Source: Stappia stellulata DSM 5886
GTDB taxonomy: Bacteria; Pseudomonadota; Alphaproteobacteria; Rhizobiales; Stappiaceae
Length of the DNA stretch: 64,000 bases
Assembly (NCBI RefSeq): GCF_000423705.1
Contig: NZ_KE384083.1
Coordinates: 810,462-874,461, forward strand
Reading direction: 5' to 3'
Part shown: piece by piece, positions 9,106 through 17,394 of the stretch
Layout of the letters: the number at the start of each line of letters is the position of its first letter
How positions within the stretch are numbered: the stretch's first letter is position 1
Position numbers and translations under genes: made by a program
The notes under the pieces: model-generated
The model's database searches: none
What the model was told of the DNA's origin: nothing
Seen by the model: only the letters and a program-made list of their open reading frames with translations

Positions 9106-10104
9106 ATGCACAAGAAGATCCCTGTCCGGCGATCCCGGCTCGCCGGCGCCAGCGTTTGGAGCGGGCGGTTCTCCGTGCCGGTGCTCGTGCTCGCGGCACT
9201 GCTCCACCACGCGGGGGTCGTGACCACGCCGCAACTCCTGATCGTTCTCGCGATGGGCTTCCTGCTTGGCGCCATCGCGCTCGTCGCCGGCGCCCTGTCG
9301 CTGGCGAGCCTGTGGCGGCGCGGAGGGACCGGCTGGGGACGGGCGGTACGGGGCCTCGTTTACGGCCTGATCGCCCTCACGCCCGTGTTCGCGGGTCTTT
9401 ACGGCTTCCTGAGCTATCCGCTGCTTGCCGATGTCAGCACCGATATCGAGGCCCCTCCGGCCCTGCCTCCGGCCGGTCCGGACAGTCCCGAGCGCGCGTT
9501 CGTGTCCGGCGATCTGCAACAGGCTGCCTACCCGGACATCGTCTCGCGCCGCTTCCGGGTGACGCCGAGCGACCTTCATTCGGCCGCGCGCCGGGTGGCG
9601 GAGCAGTCGGGCTGGGTCATCACAGCGGAACTGCCGCCCGGCATGCCCGACGAGCCGACCCGCTTCCAGGCTGAGGCCACCTCGCTGCTCTTTGCCTTTC
9701 GCGACGATGTCTCGGTGCGCATTCGTCCCGATTTCGTTGGCGCTCGGCTCGACATCCGCTCCGCCTCCCGTTTCGGGGAACACGATCTCGGCGCCAATGC
9801 GCGACGCATCCGCGGTTTTTTCGACGACCTCGACGCTGTCCTGATCGCGGCCTTCGGCACGGTGGAAGCCCTGGGGGACGACGAGGAAGCACCGGAACTG
9901 CCGCTGCTCGACCGCACCGCGCCGCGCGAGGAAGATGACGGCCCTCCGCCGCTTCCGTCGACGAAGCCGGCGGGCGACGCCGACCCGATTGCATCCGGTG
10001 CCGGCGAAACGGCTGCGCAGAACGGTGAAAACGGGATCGCCCCCCTGCCGGACGACATTTCCGAGATCTATCAGGACGACCCGACAGATCCCGACCAACA
10101 GTAA
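9106..10104 (+). CDS. DUF1499 family membrane-anchored protein
   Basis: A 332-residue protein with three hydrophobic N-terminal segments (about 20-110), then a soluble DUF1499-type domain (about 140-260) containing the YPDIVSRRF region and the RSASRFGEHDLGANARRI motif. The tail of about 70 residues is acidic and rich in Pro, Asp and Glu and probably disordered. DUF1499 has no settled function. The start at 9106 is favoured because an in-frame upstream ATG at 9058 lies inside a duplicated 18-bp segment. It is followed by an aminotransferase 57 bp later on the same strand. Confidence 0.8.
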   Translation: MHKKIPVRRSRLAGASVWSGRFSVPVLVLAALLHHAGVVTTPQLLIVLAMGFLLGAIALVAGALSLASLWRRGGTGWGRAVRGLVYGLIALTPVFAGLYGFLSYPLLADVSTDIEAPPALPPAGPDSPERAFVSGDLQQAAYPDIVSRRFRVTPSDLHSAARRVAEQSGWVITAELPPGMPDEPTRFQAEATSLLFAFRDDVSVRIRPDFVGARLDIRSASRFGEHDLGANARRIRGFFDDLDAVLIAAFGTVEALGDDEEAPELPLLDRTAPREEDDGPPPLPSTKPAGDADPIASGAGETAAQNGENGIAPLPDDISEIYQDDPTDPDQQ

Positions 10105-10161
10105 CAGATGCGTGGCTCGGAAAATTGCGCCGGCCGCCGTCATACCCTGGAGACCGCGACC

Positions 10162-11541
10162 ATGCCCTTGACCAATGTCCAGACCCGCGATGTGGAAGCG
10201 CTCCTGCATCCCTACACCGCCCTGCACACGCTGCGCGACACCGGCCCGCTGGTGCTTGATCACGGCAAGGGCGTGCATGTCTACGATACGCACGGAAAGG
10301 CCTATATCGAGGGAATGTCCGGCCTGTGGTGCGCGGGCCTGGGCTTTGGCGACGAGGAACTGATCGCCGCGGCCAAGGAACAGCTCGACCGACTGCCGTA
10401 TTACCATCTGTTCGGCGGCAAGAGCATGGAGCCGGCCATCGAACTCGCCGAAAAGCTCAAGGAAATCGCGCCTTTCGAGGCGTCCAAGGTGTTCTTTACC
10501 TCCTCCGGTTCGGAGGCGAACGACACGCAGGTCAAGCTCGCCTGGTACTACAACAATGCGCGCGGTCGACCGGAGAAGAAGAAGATCATCTCCCGGGTAA
10601 AGGCCTATCACGGCGTCACCATCGTCGCCGCCTCGCTCACGGGACTGCCCAACAACCACCGCGACTTCGATCTTCCGGTGGACCGGATCCTGCACACCGA
10701 CTGCCCGCACGCCTATCGCTTCGCGGAACCGGACGAGGACGATGCCGCCTTTACCGCGCGAATCGTCGCCAATCTGCGCAACCTGATCGAACGCGAGGGG
10801 CCGGAAACCATCGCCGCCTTCATCGCCGAGCCGATCCTGGGTGCCGGGGGCGTCATCGTGCCGCCGGAAGGATATTACCAGGCGGTACAGGCGCTTCTGG
10901 CCGAACACGACATCCTGTTCATCGACGACGAGGTGATCAACGGCTTCGGACGCACCGGCAACTGGTGGGGCTGCGAGACCATGGGCTTCACGCCCGACAC
11001 CATTTCCTGCGCCAAGCAGTTGACCTCCGCCTACGCCCCGCTCGGCGCCGTCATGGTGGGCGAGGACATGTATGACGCCTTCGTGGAGGAATCGCGCAAG
11101 ATCGGCGTCTTCGGCCACGGCTTCACCTATGGCGGCCATCCGCTCGGCTGTGCGCTCGGCGTGAAGGCAATCGAGATCTACCAGAAGCGGGGGATCCTGG
11201 AGAACGTGCGCGGCCTCGCCCCGCGGTTTCTGGCAAGGCTCGAACGCATCGCGGACCATCCGTTGGTCGGTGAAGTGCGCGGCAAGGGGCTGATCGGCGG
11301 CGTGGAACTGGTTGCCAGCAAGACGGCGCGCACGCCCTTCGATCCCGCGCTCGCCATCGGCGCGCGTTGCGTTGCCCATGCGCAAAAACATGGCGCGATC
11401 CTGCGTGCGGTCGGCGACACGGTGGCGCTTTGCCCGCCGATGATCATCACCGGGGAAGAGCTGGACAGCCTGTTCGACTGCCTCGACGCCGCGCTCAATG
11501 ACACGCTGGCGGATCTGCCGGCGGGAACCCTGCGCGACTAA
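10162..11541 (+). CDS. Class III (omega) aminotransferase, PLP-dependent
   Basis: A 459-residue fold-type I, class III aminotransferase. The PLP-binding Lys is about residue 285 in [10 protein letters not shown], the PLP-phosphate site is the SSGSEAND region, and the cofactor Asp lies in [13 protein letters not shown]. The [14 protein letters not shown] segment near the N-terminus is typical of omega-amino acid / pyruvate transaminases such as beta-alanine or putrescine aminotransferases. The exact amine donor cannot be told from sequence alone. The ATG at 10162 has a GGAG site before it. The in-frame ATG at 10108 gives an N-terminus unlike the family. Confidence 0.92.
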   Translation: MPLTNVQTRDVEALLHPYTALHTLRDTGPLVLDHGKGVHVYDTHGKAYIEGMSGLWCAGLGFGDEELIAAAKEQLDRLPYYHLFGGKSMEPAIELAEKLKEIAPFEASKVFFTSSGSEANDTQVKLAWYYNNARGRPEKKKIISRVKAYHGVTIVAASLTGLPNNHRDFDLPVDRILHTDCPHAYRFAEPDEDDAAFTARIVANLRNLIEREGPETIAAFIAEPILGAGGVIVPPEGYYQAVQALLAEHDILFIDDEVINGFGRTGNWWGCETMGFTPDTISCAKQLTSAYAPLGAVMVGEDMYDAFVEESRKIGVFGHGFTYGGHPLGCALGVKAIEIYQKRGILENVRGLAPRFLARLERIADHPLVGEVRGKGLIGGVELVASKTARTPFDPALAIGARCVAHAQKHGAILRAVGDTVALCPPMIITGEELDSLFDCLDAALNDTLADLPAGTLRD

Positions 11542-11761
11542 CCTGCTGATTTTTTGTGCAATTCAGGTTCCGGTCAGCCCGCACGGAAAGGCGGGGACAC
11601 GGTCGATACTCGCGAATTCTTACAGGGCGAAAAGGAAAGTGACTGGATTCACAAGGTTTTGTGGCGCCATCCTTAGTTTCGTCCAATTCCGAACTTCACT
11701 GTTCCCTTGAGCTGACGGGAATTCCCCCGGGCCGAACAAAACCGACGCTGGACTGTCAAAA

Positions 11762-11908
11762 ATGACCTCGAAGTCACATCAAACCGCCCCTGCCACGCCG
11801 CGCCCCAATCTGGACGCGCTTTACAAGCCGGTCGGCATCAAGTCGATCAACGCTGCGGCGCTCTGCAACAAGGGTGCGATGAAGACGACGAACGGTTCGG
11901 GCAAGTAA
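11762..11908 (+). CDS. Candidate small protein, 48 codons
   Basis: A short open frame in the gap between the aminotransferase and corA, from ATG 11762 to TAA 11908. The product is basic and polar, with the central stretch PNLDALYKPVGIKSINAAAL and no signal or membrane segment. The codons use G or C at most third positions, as in the real genes around it. No convincing Shine-Dalgarno is seen just before the ATG. I do not recognise a characterised family. It may be a conserved small protein of this group or chance. Confidence 0.45.
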   Translation: MTSKSHQTAPATPRPNLDALYKPVGIKSINAAALCNKGAMKTTNGSGK

Positions 11909-12168
11909 TTCGGCCCAAGACGGTTTCGGGCGGTCGTGACGGCCGCCCGCGACCGCAACCGGCAGGAACACGCCCTGTCGGCCTTTCGACGGGACGTCGG
12001 GGACGCGCCGCGCGGGTCTCCGACGCGTCTTGATCTGTCCGGGCGCGTTTGCACCGGGAACGAGACGCGACGGTCATCTTCCTCCATCATGGTGTGATCC
12101 GGGTCAAAGCCCGTCCGGACAGGCCGGTTCTGCGGCCGCCCGAAACCCGCTATGGGAGACCGCGATCC

Positions 12169-13143
12169 ATGATGACCGCCTATATACGCGAAGGGGCCGG
12201 ACTGCGTCCCGACGCCCGCCAGGCGGGCGCCCCCGTTCCCGCCGACACGGTCTGGCTCGACCTCGTCTTGCCGGATGCGGACGAGCGACATGCCGCGAGC
12301 GCATGGATCGGCGCGCCCGTGCCAAGCGGGGAGGACATCGCCGCGATCGAAACCTCCGAACGCCTTTATGAAACGAATGGTGCGCTGGTGATGACCGCGG
12401 TGCTGTCGCTCATTGCCCGCGACCCGGATCCGAGGGTCTCCACCCTCAAGCTCGTCGCAACGCCCGAGCGCATCGTGACAATCCGCCAGAGCGATGCGCT
12501 GTCCGTCGAGCTTGCGGCGCGCCGTCTCGCATCCCGCATGGTGCAAGGCGCCACCGGCACCGACGTCCTCTTCATCCTGCTCGACGCCGTCGCGGACCGC
12601 GCCGCCGACGTGATCGAGGAGGCCTCCGCCGAATTCGACGCGGTCTCCAGCTCGGTGTTCGGCAAGGGAATCGACAGCCGCAAGGCCGCCTCCTACAAGG
12701 CAACGATAAAACAGATCGGCGAAATCGGTCTCAAGGTCGCGCGGATGCACGATTGCTGCGCAAGCCTCGAGCGGCTTTTCGTGTTCCTGACGCTGCACGC
12801 AAAAACCCTGCGCCTCACGGGCCCTCAGCGCAGCCAGTGCAAGGCGCTTGGCCGGGACATTCGCTCCATCCGCGAGCATGCCAACGCCCTCGACGCCAAG
12901 CTCAACTTCCTGCTCGATGCCACCGTCGGCCTTGTCAATCTGGAGCAGAACCAGATCATCAAGATCTTCTCGGTCCTCGCCGTGGTGTTTCTGCCGCCGA
13001 CGCTGATCGCCTCGATCTACGGGATGAACTTCGAAGGCATGCCGGAACTTTCCTGGACCTACGGCTATCCGTTCTCGATCCTCATCATGGTGGCCTCGGT
13101 GCTGGTCACGTTCATGTACTTCCGGTGGAAGAAGCTTCTGTAA
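12169..13143 (+). CDS. CorA-family divalent cation transporter
   Basis: A 324-residue CorA-like magnesium or zinc channel. A long cytoplasmic N-terminal domain ends in an extended helix, followed by two C-terminal membrane helices. The signature YGMNF at the end of the first helix and the acidic loop after it (EGMPEL) are present, and the protein ends in a short basic tail (RWKKLL). A GGGAG site precedes the double ATG at 12169/12172. An in-frame ATG at 12049 would add a poorly conserved extension. Its end overlaps the end of the convergent GNAT gene by 32 bp. No magnesium riboswitch-like leader is visible. Confidence 0.9.
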   Translation: MMTAYIREGAGLRPDARQAGAPVPADTVWLDLVLPDADERHAASAWIGAPVPSGEDIAAIETSERLYETNGALVMTAVLSLIARDPDPRVSTLKLVATPERIVTIRQSDALSVELAARRLASRMVQGATGTDVLFILLDAVADRAADVIEEASAEFDAVSSSVFGKGIDSRKAASYKATIKQIGEIGLKVARMHDCCASLERLFVFLTLHAKTLRLTGPQRSQCKALGRDIRSIREHANALDAKLNFLLDATVGLVNLEQNQIIKIFSVLAVVFLPPTLIASIYGMNFEGMPELSWTYGYPFSILIMVASVLVTFMYFRWKKLL

Positions 13144-13684
13144 CTCCGGGTTCGCGGCGGTACAGGGTCACCTTGTCCCCCCGATAGCGCGTGTGGGTCC
13201 AGACCCGAAAGCCCATGCGCTGCGCCAGGCGAATCGAGGGATGGTTGTCCGGCGAAATCAGGCATGCCACACAGGTGCGCGTCAGATTCGCATCGCCCCA
13301 GGCGAGAATGGCCTGAACGGCCTCGGCGGCCAGGCCGCGGCCATGCCAGTGCGGAGCGAGCAGCCAGCCGATTTCGGCGCAATCATCCAGCGCGGGCGTG
13401 AGGTCGCGCCGGTAGTCGGCAAGCCCCGCCTCGCCGACAAAGGCGCCTGTCGAGCGGTCCTCGAGGGCCCAGTAACCGAAGCCGAGCGCGCACCAGTGTC
13501 CGGTGTAGCGCAGCAGACGCCCCCATGTTTCCTCGCGCGTGGCTGGCTGACCGGTGATATGGCGCACAACCTCGATGTCGCCCCACAGGGCCTGGCAATT
13601 TTCCAGGTCGTCGGTCCTGTGAGCGCGCAGGCGCAGGCGCGGGGTGAGGATCTCGGGAGCGCAGGAGAAACCAGGGTGCGGCAT
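13112..13684 (-). CDS. GNAT-family N-acetyltransferase (RimJ/RimL-like)
   Basis: A 190-residue acetyltransferase of the GNAT fold. It begins with the typical LTPRLRLRAHRTDDLE strand and helix. The acetyl-CoA site is the WHGRGLAAEAVQAIL region near residue 125, and the late NHPSIRLAQRMGFR motif is also typical. This arrangement is that of RimJ/RimL-type acetyltransferases, which modify protein N-termini or small molecules, so the substrate is open. It converges with corA with a 32-bp coding overlap at the 3' ends. No partner gene lies beside it. Confidence 0.88.
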   Translation of the reverse strand: MPHPGFSCAPEILTPRLRLRAHRTDDLENCQALWGDIEVVRHITGQPATREETWGRLLRYTGHWCALGFGYWALEDRSTGAFVGEAGLADYRRDLTPALDDCAEIGWLLAPHWHGRGLAAEAVQAILAWGDANLTRTCVACLISPDNHPSIRLAQRMGFRVWTHTRYRGDKVTLYRREPGVTEASSTGST

Positions 13685-13906
13685 GTCGGGGCTCCGGTGG
13701 GGCGCAGGAAGCGGATTTCGACGACGGACGAAGGGCAGCCCTTGATAACCCGCTCGATATGAAACGAAAACAAAATCGCCAACTGAACGGACTCACACTT
13801 TGTTAAGGCTTCTCCTTCACGCTGTTGCAAAGGCGTCACATCGGCCAACGGTTGAAAGATGCGCTGCGGGGCCCCCTGCCCCGCGCCGGCTGCGGAACAT
13901 CGCCCC

Positions 13907-14404
13907 ATGACAGAGACACGCTTCACATTTTCCTCGCGCCGCGCCGCCCGGCTGGGCACGGGCATTGCACTTGCGTTGCTTGCCGGCGCCTGCGGCGGCG
14001 TCTCCATGCCCGTCGGCAGCGCCGACATTGCCACGCCGCTGGACCTCACCGGCTCGATCGACGGTCAGCAAAACGAGGCCGACGTCGACATCAGCCGGCA
14101 GGACCGGGCGGTGATCGCCAAGGCCATCGCCACCGCGCGCGACGATGCGGTGGGAACACCGCCGTTCGCCTGGACCAATCCGCTCAGCGGCAACTCCGGC
14201 ACAATCGTCGCCCTCACCGACGAAACGGTCGCGACCGGCACCGGCTGCGCGCGATTCGAAACGACCGCCAACACGATCGGCGGCGTGCGTGCCTATCAGG
14301 GCGTTGCCTGTCAGGATGCCATGCAGGACTGGGCCGTCATCCAGCTGATGGCAAAGGACGGCACCGGGGCCGACAGCGACGGCACCGCTTTCCCGAACGG
14401 TTGA
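13907..14404 (+). CDS. Putative outer-membrane lipoprotein, RT0821/Lpp0805-like surface protein
   Basis: A 165-residue secreted protein. The N-terminus has basic residues (SSRRAAR), a hydrophobic stretch and a lipobox-like LAGAC, so lipid attachment at the Cys near residue 26 is likely. The mature part carries the pattern seen in RT0821/Lpp0805-type surface proteins: a linker with a terminal TGSID stretch, DRAVIAKAIATARDD, PFAWTNPLSGNSGTIVAL, and a final conserved Cys pair. Function unknown; it is probably periplasmic or on the outer membrane. The ATG at 13907 is chosen because the upstream in-frame codons do not form part of a signal peptide. Confidence 0.75.
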   Translation: MTETRFTFSSRRAARLGTGIALALLAGACGGVSMPVGSADIATPLDLTGSIDGQQNEADVDISRQDRAVIAKAIATARDDAVGTPPFAWTNPLSGNSGTIVALTDETVATGTGCARFETTANTIGGVRAYQGVACQDAMQDWAVIQLMAKDGTGADSDGTAFPNG

Positions 14405-14476
14405 TCGAGGCGTCGCAGCGAAATTCGCCATCTGGATTTTATTCCTATCAATTCCCATATGGCTCTTGAGCACAAC

Positions 14477-14492
14477 ACGGGTATATACCCGT
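14477..14492. promoter_or_regulatory. 16-bp perfect palindrome upstream of the DnaJ-like gene
   Basis: ACGGGTATATACCCGT is self-complementary over all 16 bases and lies 30 bp before the ATG at 14522. It includes a TATATA core that could overlap a -10 element. A dimeric repressor site is plausible. The regulator is unknown and nothing else in the sequence names it. Confidence 0.5.
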
Positions 14493-14521
14493 CCTGACAC
14501 TTCCTAACCGCGGTCGGAGCC

Positions 14522-15484
14522 ATGCGTGACCCTTACAGCGTCCTCGGCGTCAGCAAGTCGGCGAGCGAGGCGGACATAAAACGAGCTTACCGGAAGCTCG
14601 CCAAGACCTATCATCCGGATCAAAACGCCGACAATCCGTCGGCGCAGGAACGCTTTTCCGAAGCAAGCCAGGCGTATGAGATCCTGGGCGACAAGGAAAA
14701 GCGGGCGCAGTTCGACCGTGGCGAGATCGACGCGGAGGGCAAGCCGCGCTTTCAGGCCCACGGATTCGACGGCTTCAGCGACAGCGACATCTTTCGCCAG
14801 GCACGCGGCCAGCGCGGCTATCAGCAAGGTCAGGGTGGCGGTTTCGACGATATCCTGAACGACATTCTCGGCGGCTTCGGCGGGCGTGCGCGCGGCGGCG
14901 CGGGGCCTGGCATGGGCGCAGGCATGGGCGGCCGCGCTCCTCAGCCCAAGCGCGGACAGGATGCCAAGATCACCGCCCGTGTCACGCTCGAGCAGCTCGT
15001 GCATGAACGCAAGGCCCGCGTGACGCTGCCGAACGGCAAGTCGGTCGACGTCAAACTGCCGGACGGCACCGTCGACGGCGAAAAGATCCGCCTGCGCGGA
15101 CAGGGTCATCCGGGCGAGCATGGAGGCGGCACGGGCGACGCCATCGTCGAGGTGCGCCTTGCCCGCCACGCGCTGTTCACGCCACTGGACGACGACCTCA
15201 AGCTCGAATTGCCGATCGCCCTTTACGAGGCCGTTCTTGGCGAGAAGGTCCGCGTTCCCACCCTGGACGGCGCGGTCAATCTCACCATTACGCCGAAGGC
15301 TGCCGGCGGCAAGACGATGCGCCTCAAGGGCAAGGGTCTGCCCAACAAGAACGGCGGACGCGGCGATCTGCTGGTGACCCCGCGCATCGTGCTCCCCGAG
15401 GAAGACGACGAGGAACTGGCGACCCTGATGCGGGCCTGGAAGGAACTGCGGCCCTATCGTCCGCGCGGATCCGAGTTCGGCTGA
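14522..15484 (+). CDS. CbpA-type J-domain chaperone
   Basis: A 320-residue DnaJ-class co-chaperone that should stimulate DnaK. The J domain is at residues 1-66 with the HPD motif at 31-33. A Gly/Phe-rich linker (about 75-150) is followed by the two beta-rich substrate-binding C-terminal domains (about 155-310). The CxxCxGxG zinc repeats of true DnaJ are absent, so it is the CbpA/DjlA-like type II form, not the main DnaJ. A 44-aa membrane protein gene follows 16 bp later. The perfect palindrome at 14477-14492 sits just upstream. Confidence 0.92.
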   Translation: MRDPYSVLGVSKSASEADIKRAYRKLAKTYHPDQNADNPSAQERFSEASQAYEILGDKEKRAQFDRGEIDAEGKPRFQAHGFDGFSDSDIFRQARGQRGYQQGQGGGFDDILNDILGGFGGRARGGAGPGMGAGMGGRAPQPKRGQDAKITARVTLEQLVHERKARVTLPNGKSVDVKLPDGTVDGEKIRLRGQGHPGEHGGGTGDAIVEVRLARHALFTPLDDDLKLELPIALYEAVLGEKVRVPTLDGAVNLTITPKAAGGKTMRLKGKGLPNKNGGRGDLLVTPRIVLPEEDDEELATLMRAWKELRPYRPRGSEFG

Positions 15485-15500
15485 CAGGGAGACTTCGACC

Positions 15501-15635
15501 ATGGCCGAGCCGCCGAAGAAACGCCGCCGGCCCTCACAGGATCACGAACGCCATCCCGTCCTGCACGGGCTGGCGCTTTTCGTTTGCGTTGCGGCCTTCC
15601 TCGGCGCGCTCTTGTGGAAGGCGATGGGCTGGTAG
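15501..15635 (+). CDS. Small single-span membrane protein, 44 aa
   Basis: A short gene from ATG 15501 to TAG 15635, 16 bp after the J-protein gene, with a clear ribosome site (AGGGAG) at proper spacing. The product has a basic N-terminus (KKRRR) and one hydrophobic helix, LALFVCVAAFLGALLW, so the N-terminus should stay in the cytoplasm. The spacing suggests co-transcription with the chaperone gene. I do not recognise the family. The frame, codon use and ribosome site together support a real gene. Confidence 0.7.
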   Translation: MAEPPKKRRRPSQDHERHPVLHGLALFVCVAAFLGALLWKAMGW

Positions 15636-15657
15636 GTGGCCGGCCCCCTTCGCCTCG

Positions 15658-16521
15658 TCAGCCCTTGACCTTGTCGAGGCTCGCCGGCGGCACGCTGTCG
15701 TCGGGGACGAAGAAATCCGGCATCAGCGGCTGCGACGGGTCGACCCGGTACTTGTCGAAGTCGGTCACGCCGCGCAGCGCCAGGAAGCTGTCGTCGATCA
15801 GGAAATTGCCGGTGAATTCCCAGGCCGGGCTGGTGAAGATCTCATAGGCCGCATCCGACAGGATCTCCGGCGTCCGGCTCTTGGTCACCATCTCGTCGCC
15901 GCCGATGATGTTGCGCACCGCGGCCGTTGCGATTGTCGTGCGCGGCCATAGCGCGTTGACCGCGATGCCCTTGCTCTTCAACTCGCCGGACAGGCCGAGA
16001 ACGGCGAGGCTCATGCCGTATTTGGCAATCGCATAGGGCGTGAAGGGGGCAAACCACTTCTCGCTCATGTCCAGCGGCGGCGACAGCATCAGGATATGCG
16101 GGTTGGCGGCCTGTTCCAGATAGGGGATCGCATGCTTGGAACAGGCGAGCGTCCCGCGCGTGTTGACCTGATGCATCAGGTCGAAACGCTTCATGTCGGT
16201 GTCGGCGAGCGGGGTAAGCTGGATTGCGCTGGCGTTGTTTACCAGGATATCGATCCCGCCAAACCGCTCGGCCGTTTCCGCCATCGCCTGTTCGACCCGC
16301 TCGTCGTCGCGCACATCGACGACAAGCGGCAGTGCCTGACCGCCCGCCGCCTCGATTTCCTTGGCGGCCGTGTGGATCGTGCCTTCAAGCTTGGGGTGCG
16401 GCTCCGCCGTCTTCGCCGCAATGGCGACATTGGCGCCGTCGCGCGCCGCGCGCAGGGCAATCGCCTTGCCGATGCCGCGCGATGCCCCCGTAATGAAAAG
16501 CGTCTTGCCCTCAAGTGACAT
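15658..16521 (-). CDS. Short-chain dehydrogenase/reductase, HSDL2-like
   Basis: A 287-residue NAD(P)-dependent SDR oxidoreductase. The cofactor site is TGASRGIGKA near residue 12, NNAS follows the central strand, and the catalytic Tyr-x3-Lys is in YAIAKYGM. The tail with GNFLIDDSFL and the SDR core resemble HSDL2-type enzymes linked to fatty acid metabolism. A GGGAGG ribosome site precedes the ATG at 16521. It is the last gene of a three-gene run with an isomerase-like crotonase and an acyl-CoA dehydrogenase, so it may reduce or oxidise a beta-oxidation intermediate. The substrate is unknown. Confidence 0.88.
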   Translation of the reverse strand: MSLEGKTLFITGASRGIGKAIALRAARDGANVAIAAKTAEPHPKLEGTIHTAAKEIEAAGGQALPLVVDVRDDERVEQAMAETAERFGGIDILVNNASAIQLTPLADTDMKRFDLMHQVNTRGTLACSKHAIPYLEQAANPHILMLSPPLDMSEKWFAPFTPYAIAKYGMSLAVLGLSGELKSKGIAVNALWPRTTIATAAVRNIIGGDEMVTKSRTPEILSDAAYEIFTSPAWEFTGNFLIDDSFLALRGVTDFDKYRVDPSQPLMPDFFVPDDSVPPASLDKVKG

Positions 16522-16587
16522 TCTATCCTCCCGACGGGCGCCACCCGCGCCCGCTATGCTGGTGAGACGTCTGCGGTTCAAAGATCG

Positions 16588-17343
16588 TCAGCCGGTCTTT
16601 CCCGCCTTGTCGAGGAAGGCCGCGAAGGCCGACCGCGCAGTGTCCGACCGCAGGCATTCGGCAAACAGCCGGATTTCCTCTTCCATGCGCTCGCGAAGCA
16701 CGGCCCGGTCGCCGATAAGCAGCGACCGCGACATGCGCATCGCCTCCGCCGGCTTGGCGGCAATCGTGCGGGCGCAGGCAAGCGCGCGCGCCTCCAGATC
16801 CTCTTCCGGCGCGATGTGATTGACGAAGCCCGCCGTCTTGGCCATCACCGGATCGAAACTTTCTCCCAGGCACAACAGCTCGAACGCGCGCGCATGCCCC
16901 ATGCGTGCCGGCGCCAGCAGACTGGCGCCGGCCTCCGGCACAAGTCCAAGGTCGATGAAGGGCGTCTTGAAGAGCGCCCTCGGGCTTGCAAACACCATGT
17001 CGCAATGAAACAGCATCGTCGTGCCGACCCCGATGGCAAGGCCGTCGACGGCGGCAACGATTGGCGTGTCGCAGGCGGCGAGCGCGCGCAGGAACCGCAC
17101 GACCGGGGCGTCGGCCATGTTGCCGTCGCCGGCAAAGGCGAGGAAATCGGCGATGTCGTTGCCGGAGGTGAACGCGCCGGGAACGCCGCAGATCAGGTGA
17201 ACCCGCACCTCGGGGTCGGAATTGCCCTGTTCGAGCGCTTCGGCAAGCGCCGTGTACATCTCGCCGGTCAGCGCGTTCTTCTTAGCGGGTCGGTTGAGGC
17301 GCAGCGTCTCGACACCGGCCTCCCTGTGGATCTCGATCATCAT
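16588..17343 (-). CDS. Crotonase-fold enoyl-CoA isomerase-like protein
   Basis: A 251-residue crotonase-superfamily protein. The two Glu residues that make enoyl-CoA hydratases active are absent: the GGGCE-equivalent reads GVGTT (105-109) and the second position is Phe (F129). Instead a Glu sits in LGLVPEAG (E137), the place used by delta3,delta2-enoyl-CoA isomerases. The oxyanion-hole region (FTSGNDI) is intact. Isomerisation of unsaturated acyl-CoAs is therefore more likely than hydration. It lies between the acyl-CoA dehydrogenase and SDR genes (gaps 51 and 66 bp), consistent with one operon. Confidence 0.85.
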   Translation of the reverse strand: MMIEIHREAGVETLRLNRPAKKNALTGEMYTALAEALEQGNSDPEVRVHLICGVPGAFTSGNDIADFLAFAGDGNMADAPVVRFLRALAACDTPIVAAVDGLAIGVGTTMLFHCDMVFASPRALFKTPFIDLGLVPEAGASLLAPARMGHARAFELLCLGESFDPVMAKTAGFVNHIAPEEDLEARALACARTIAAKPAEAMRMSRSLLIGDRAVLRERMEEEIRLFAECLRSDTARSAFAAFLDKAGKTG

Positions 17344-17394
17344 GGTCCTCGTCAGCTGCAGGTGGACGGCGGCGGTGCCGGCAGAGCGGCGATC

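Noticed and set aside
7864-11391. A very long open minus-strand frame (about 1175 codons) across three plus-strand genes
   Set aside because: High GC and strong codon bias of the real plus-strand genes create long open antisense frames. The translation is Arg/Gly/Asp-rich without any domain, while the plus-strand genes have clear motifs.
11542-12168. A mobile element or regulatory RNA leader before corA
   Set aside because: No inverted repeats with a transposase frame, no stem pattern of a magnesium riboswitch; only the 48-codon ORF could be named.
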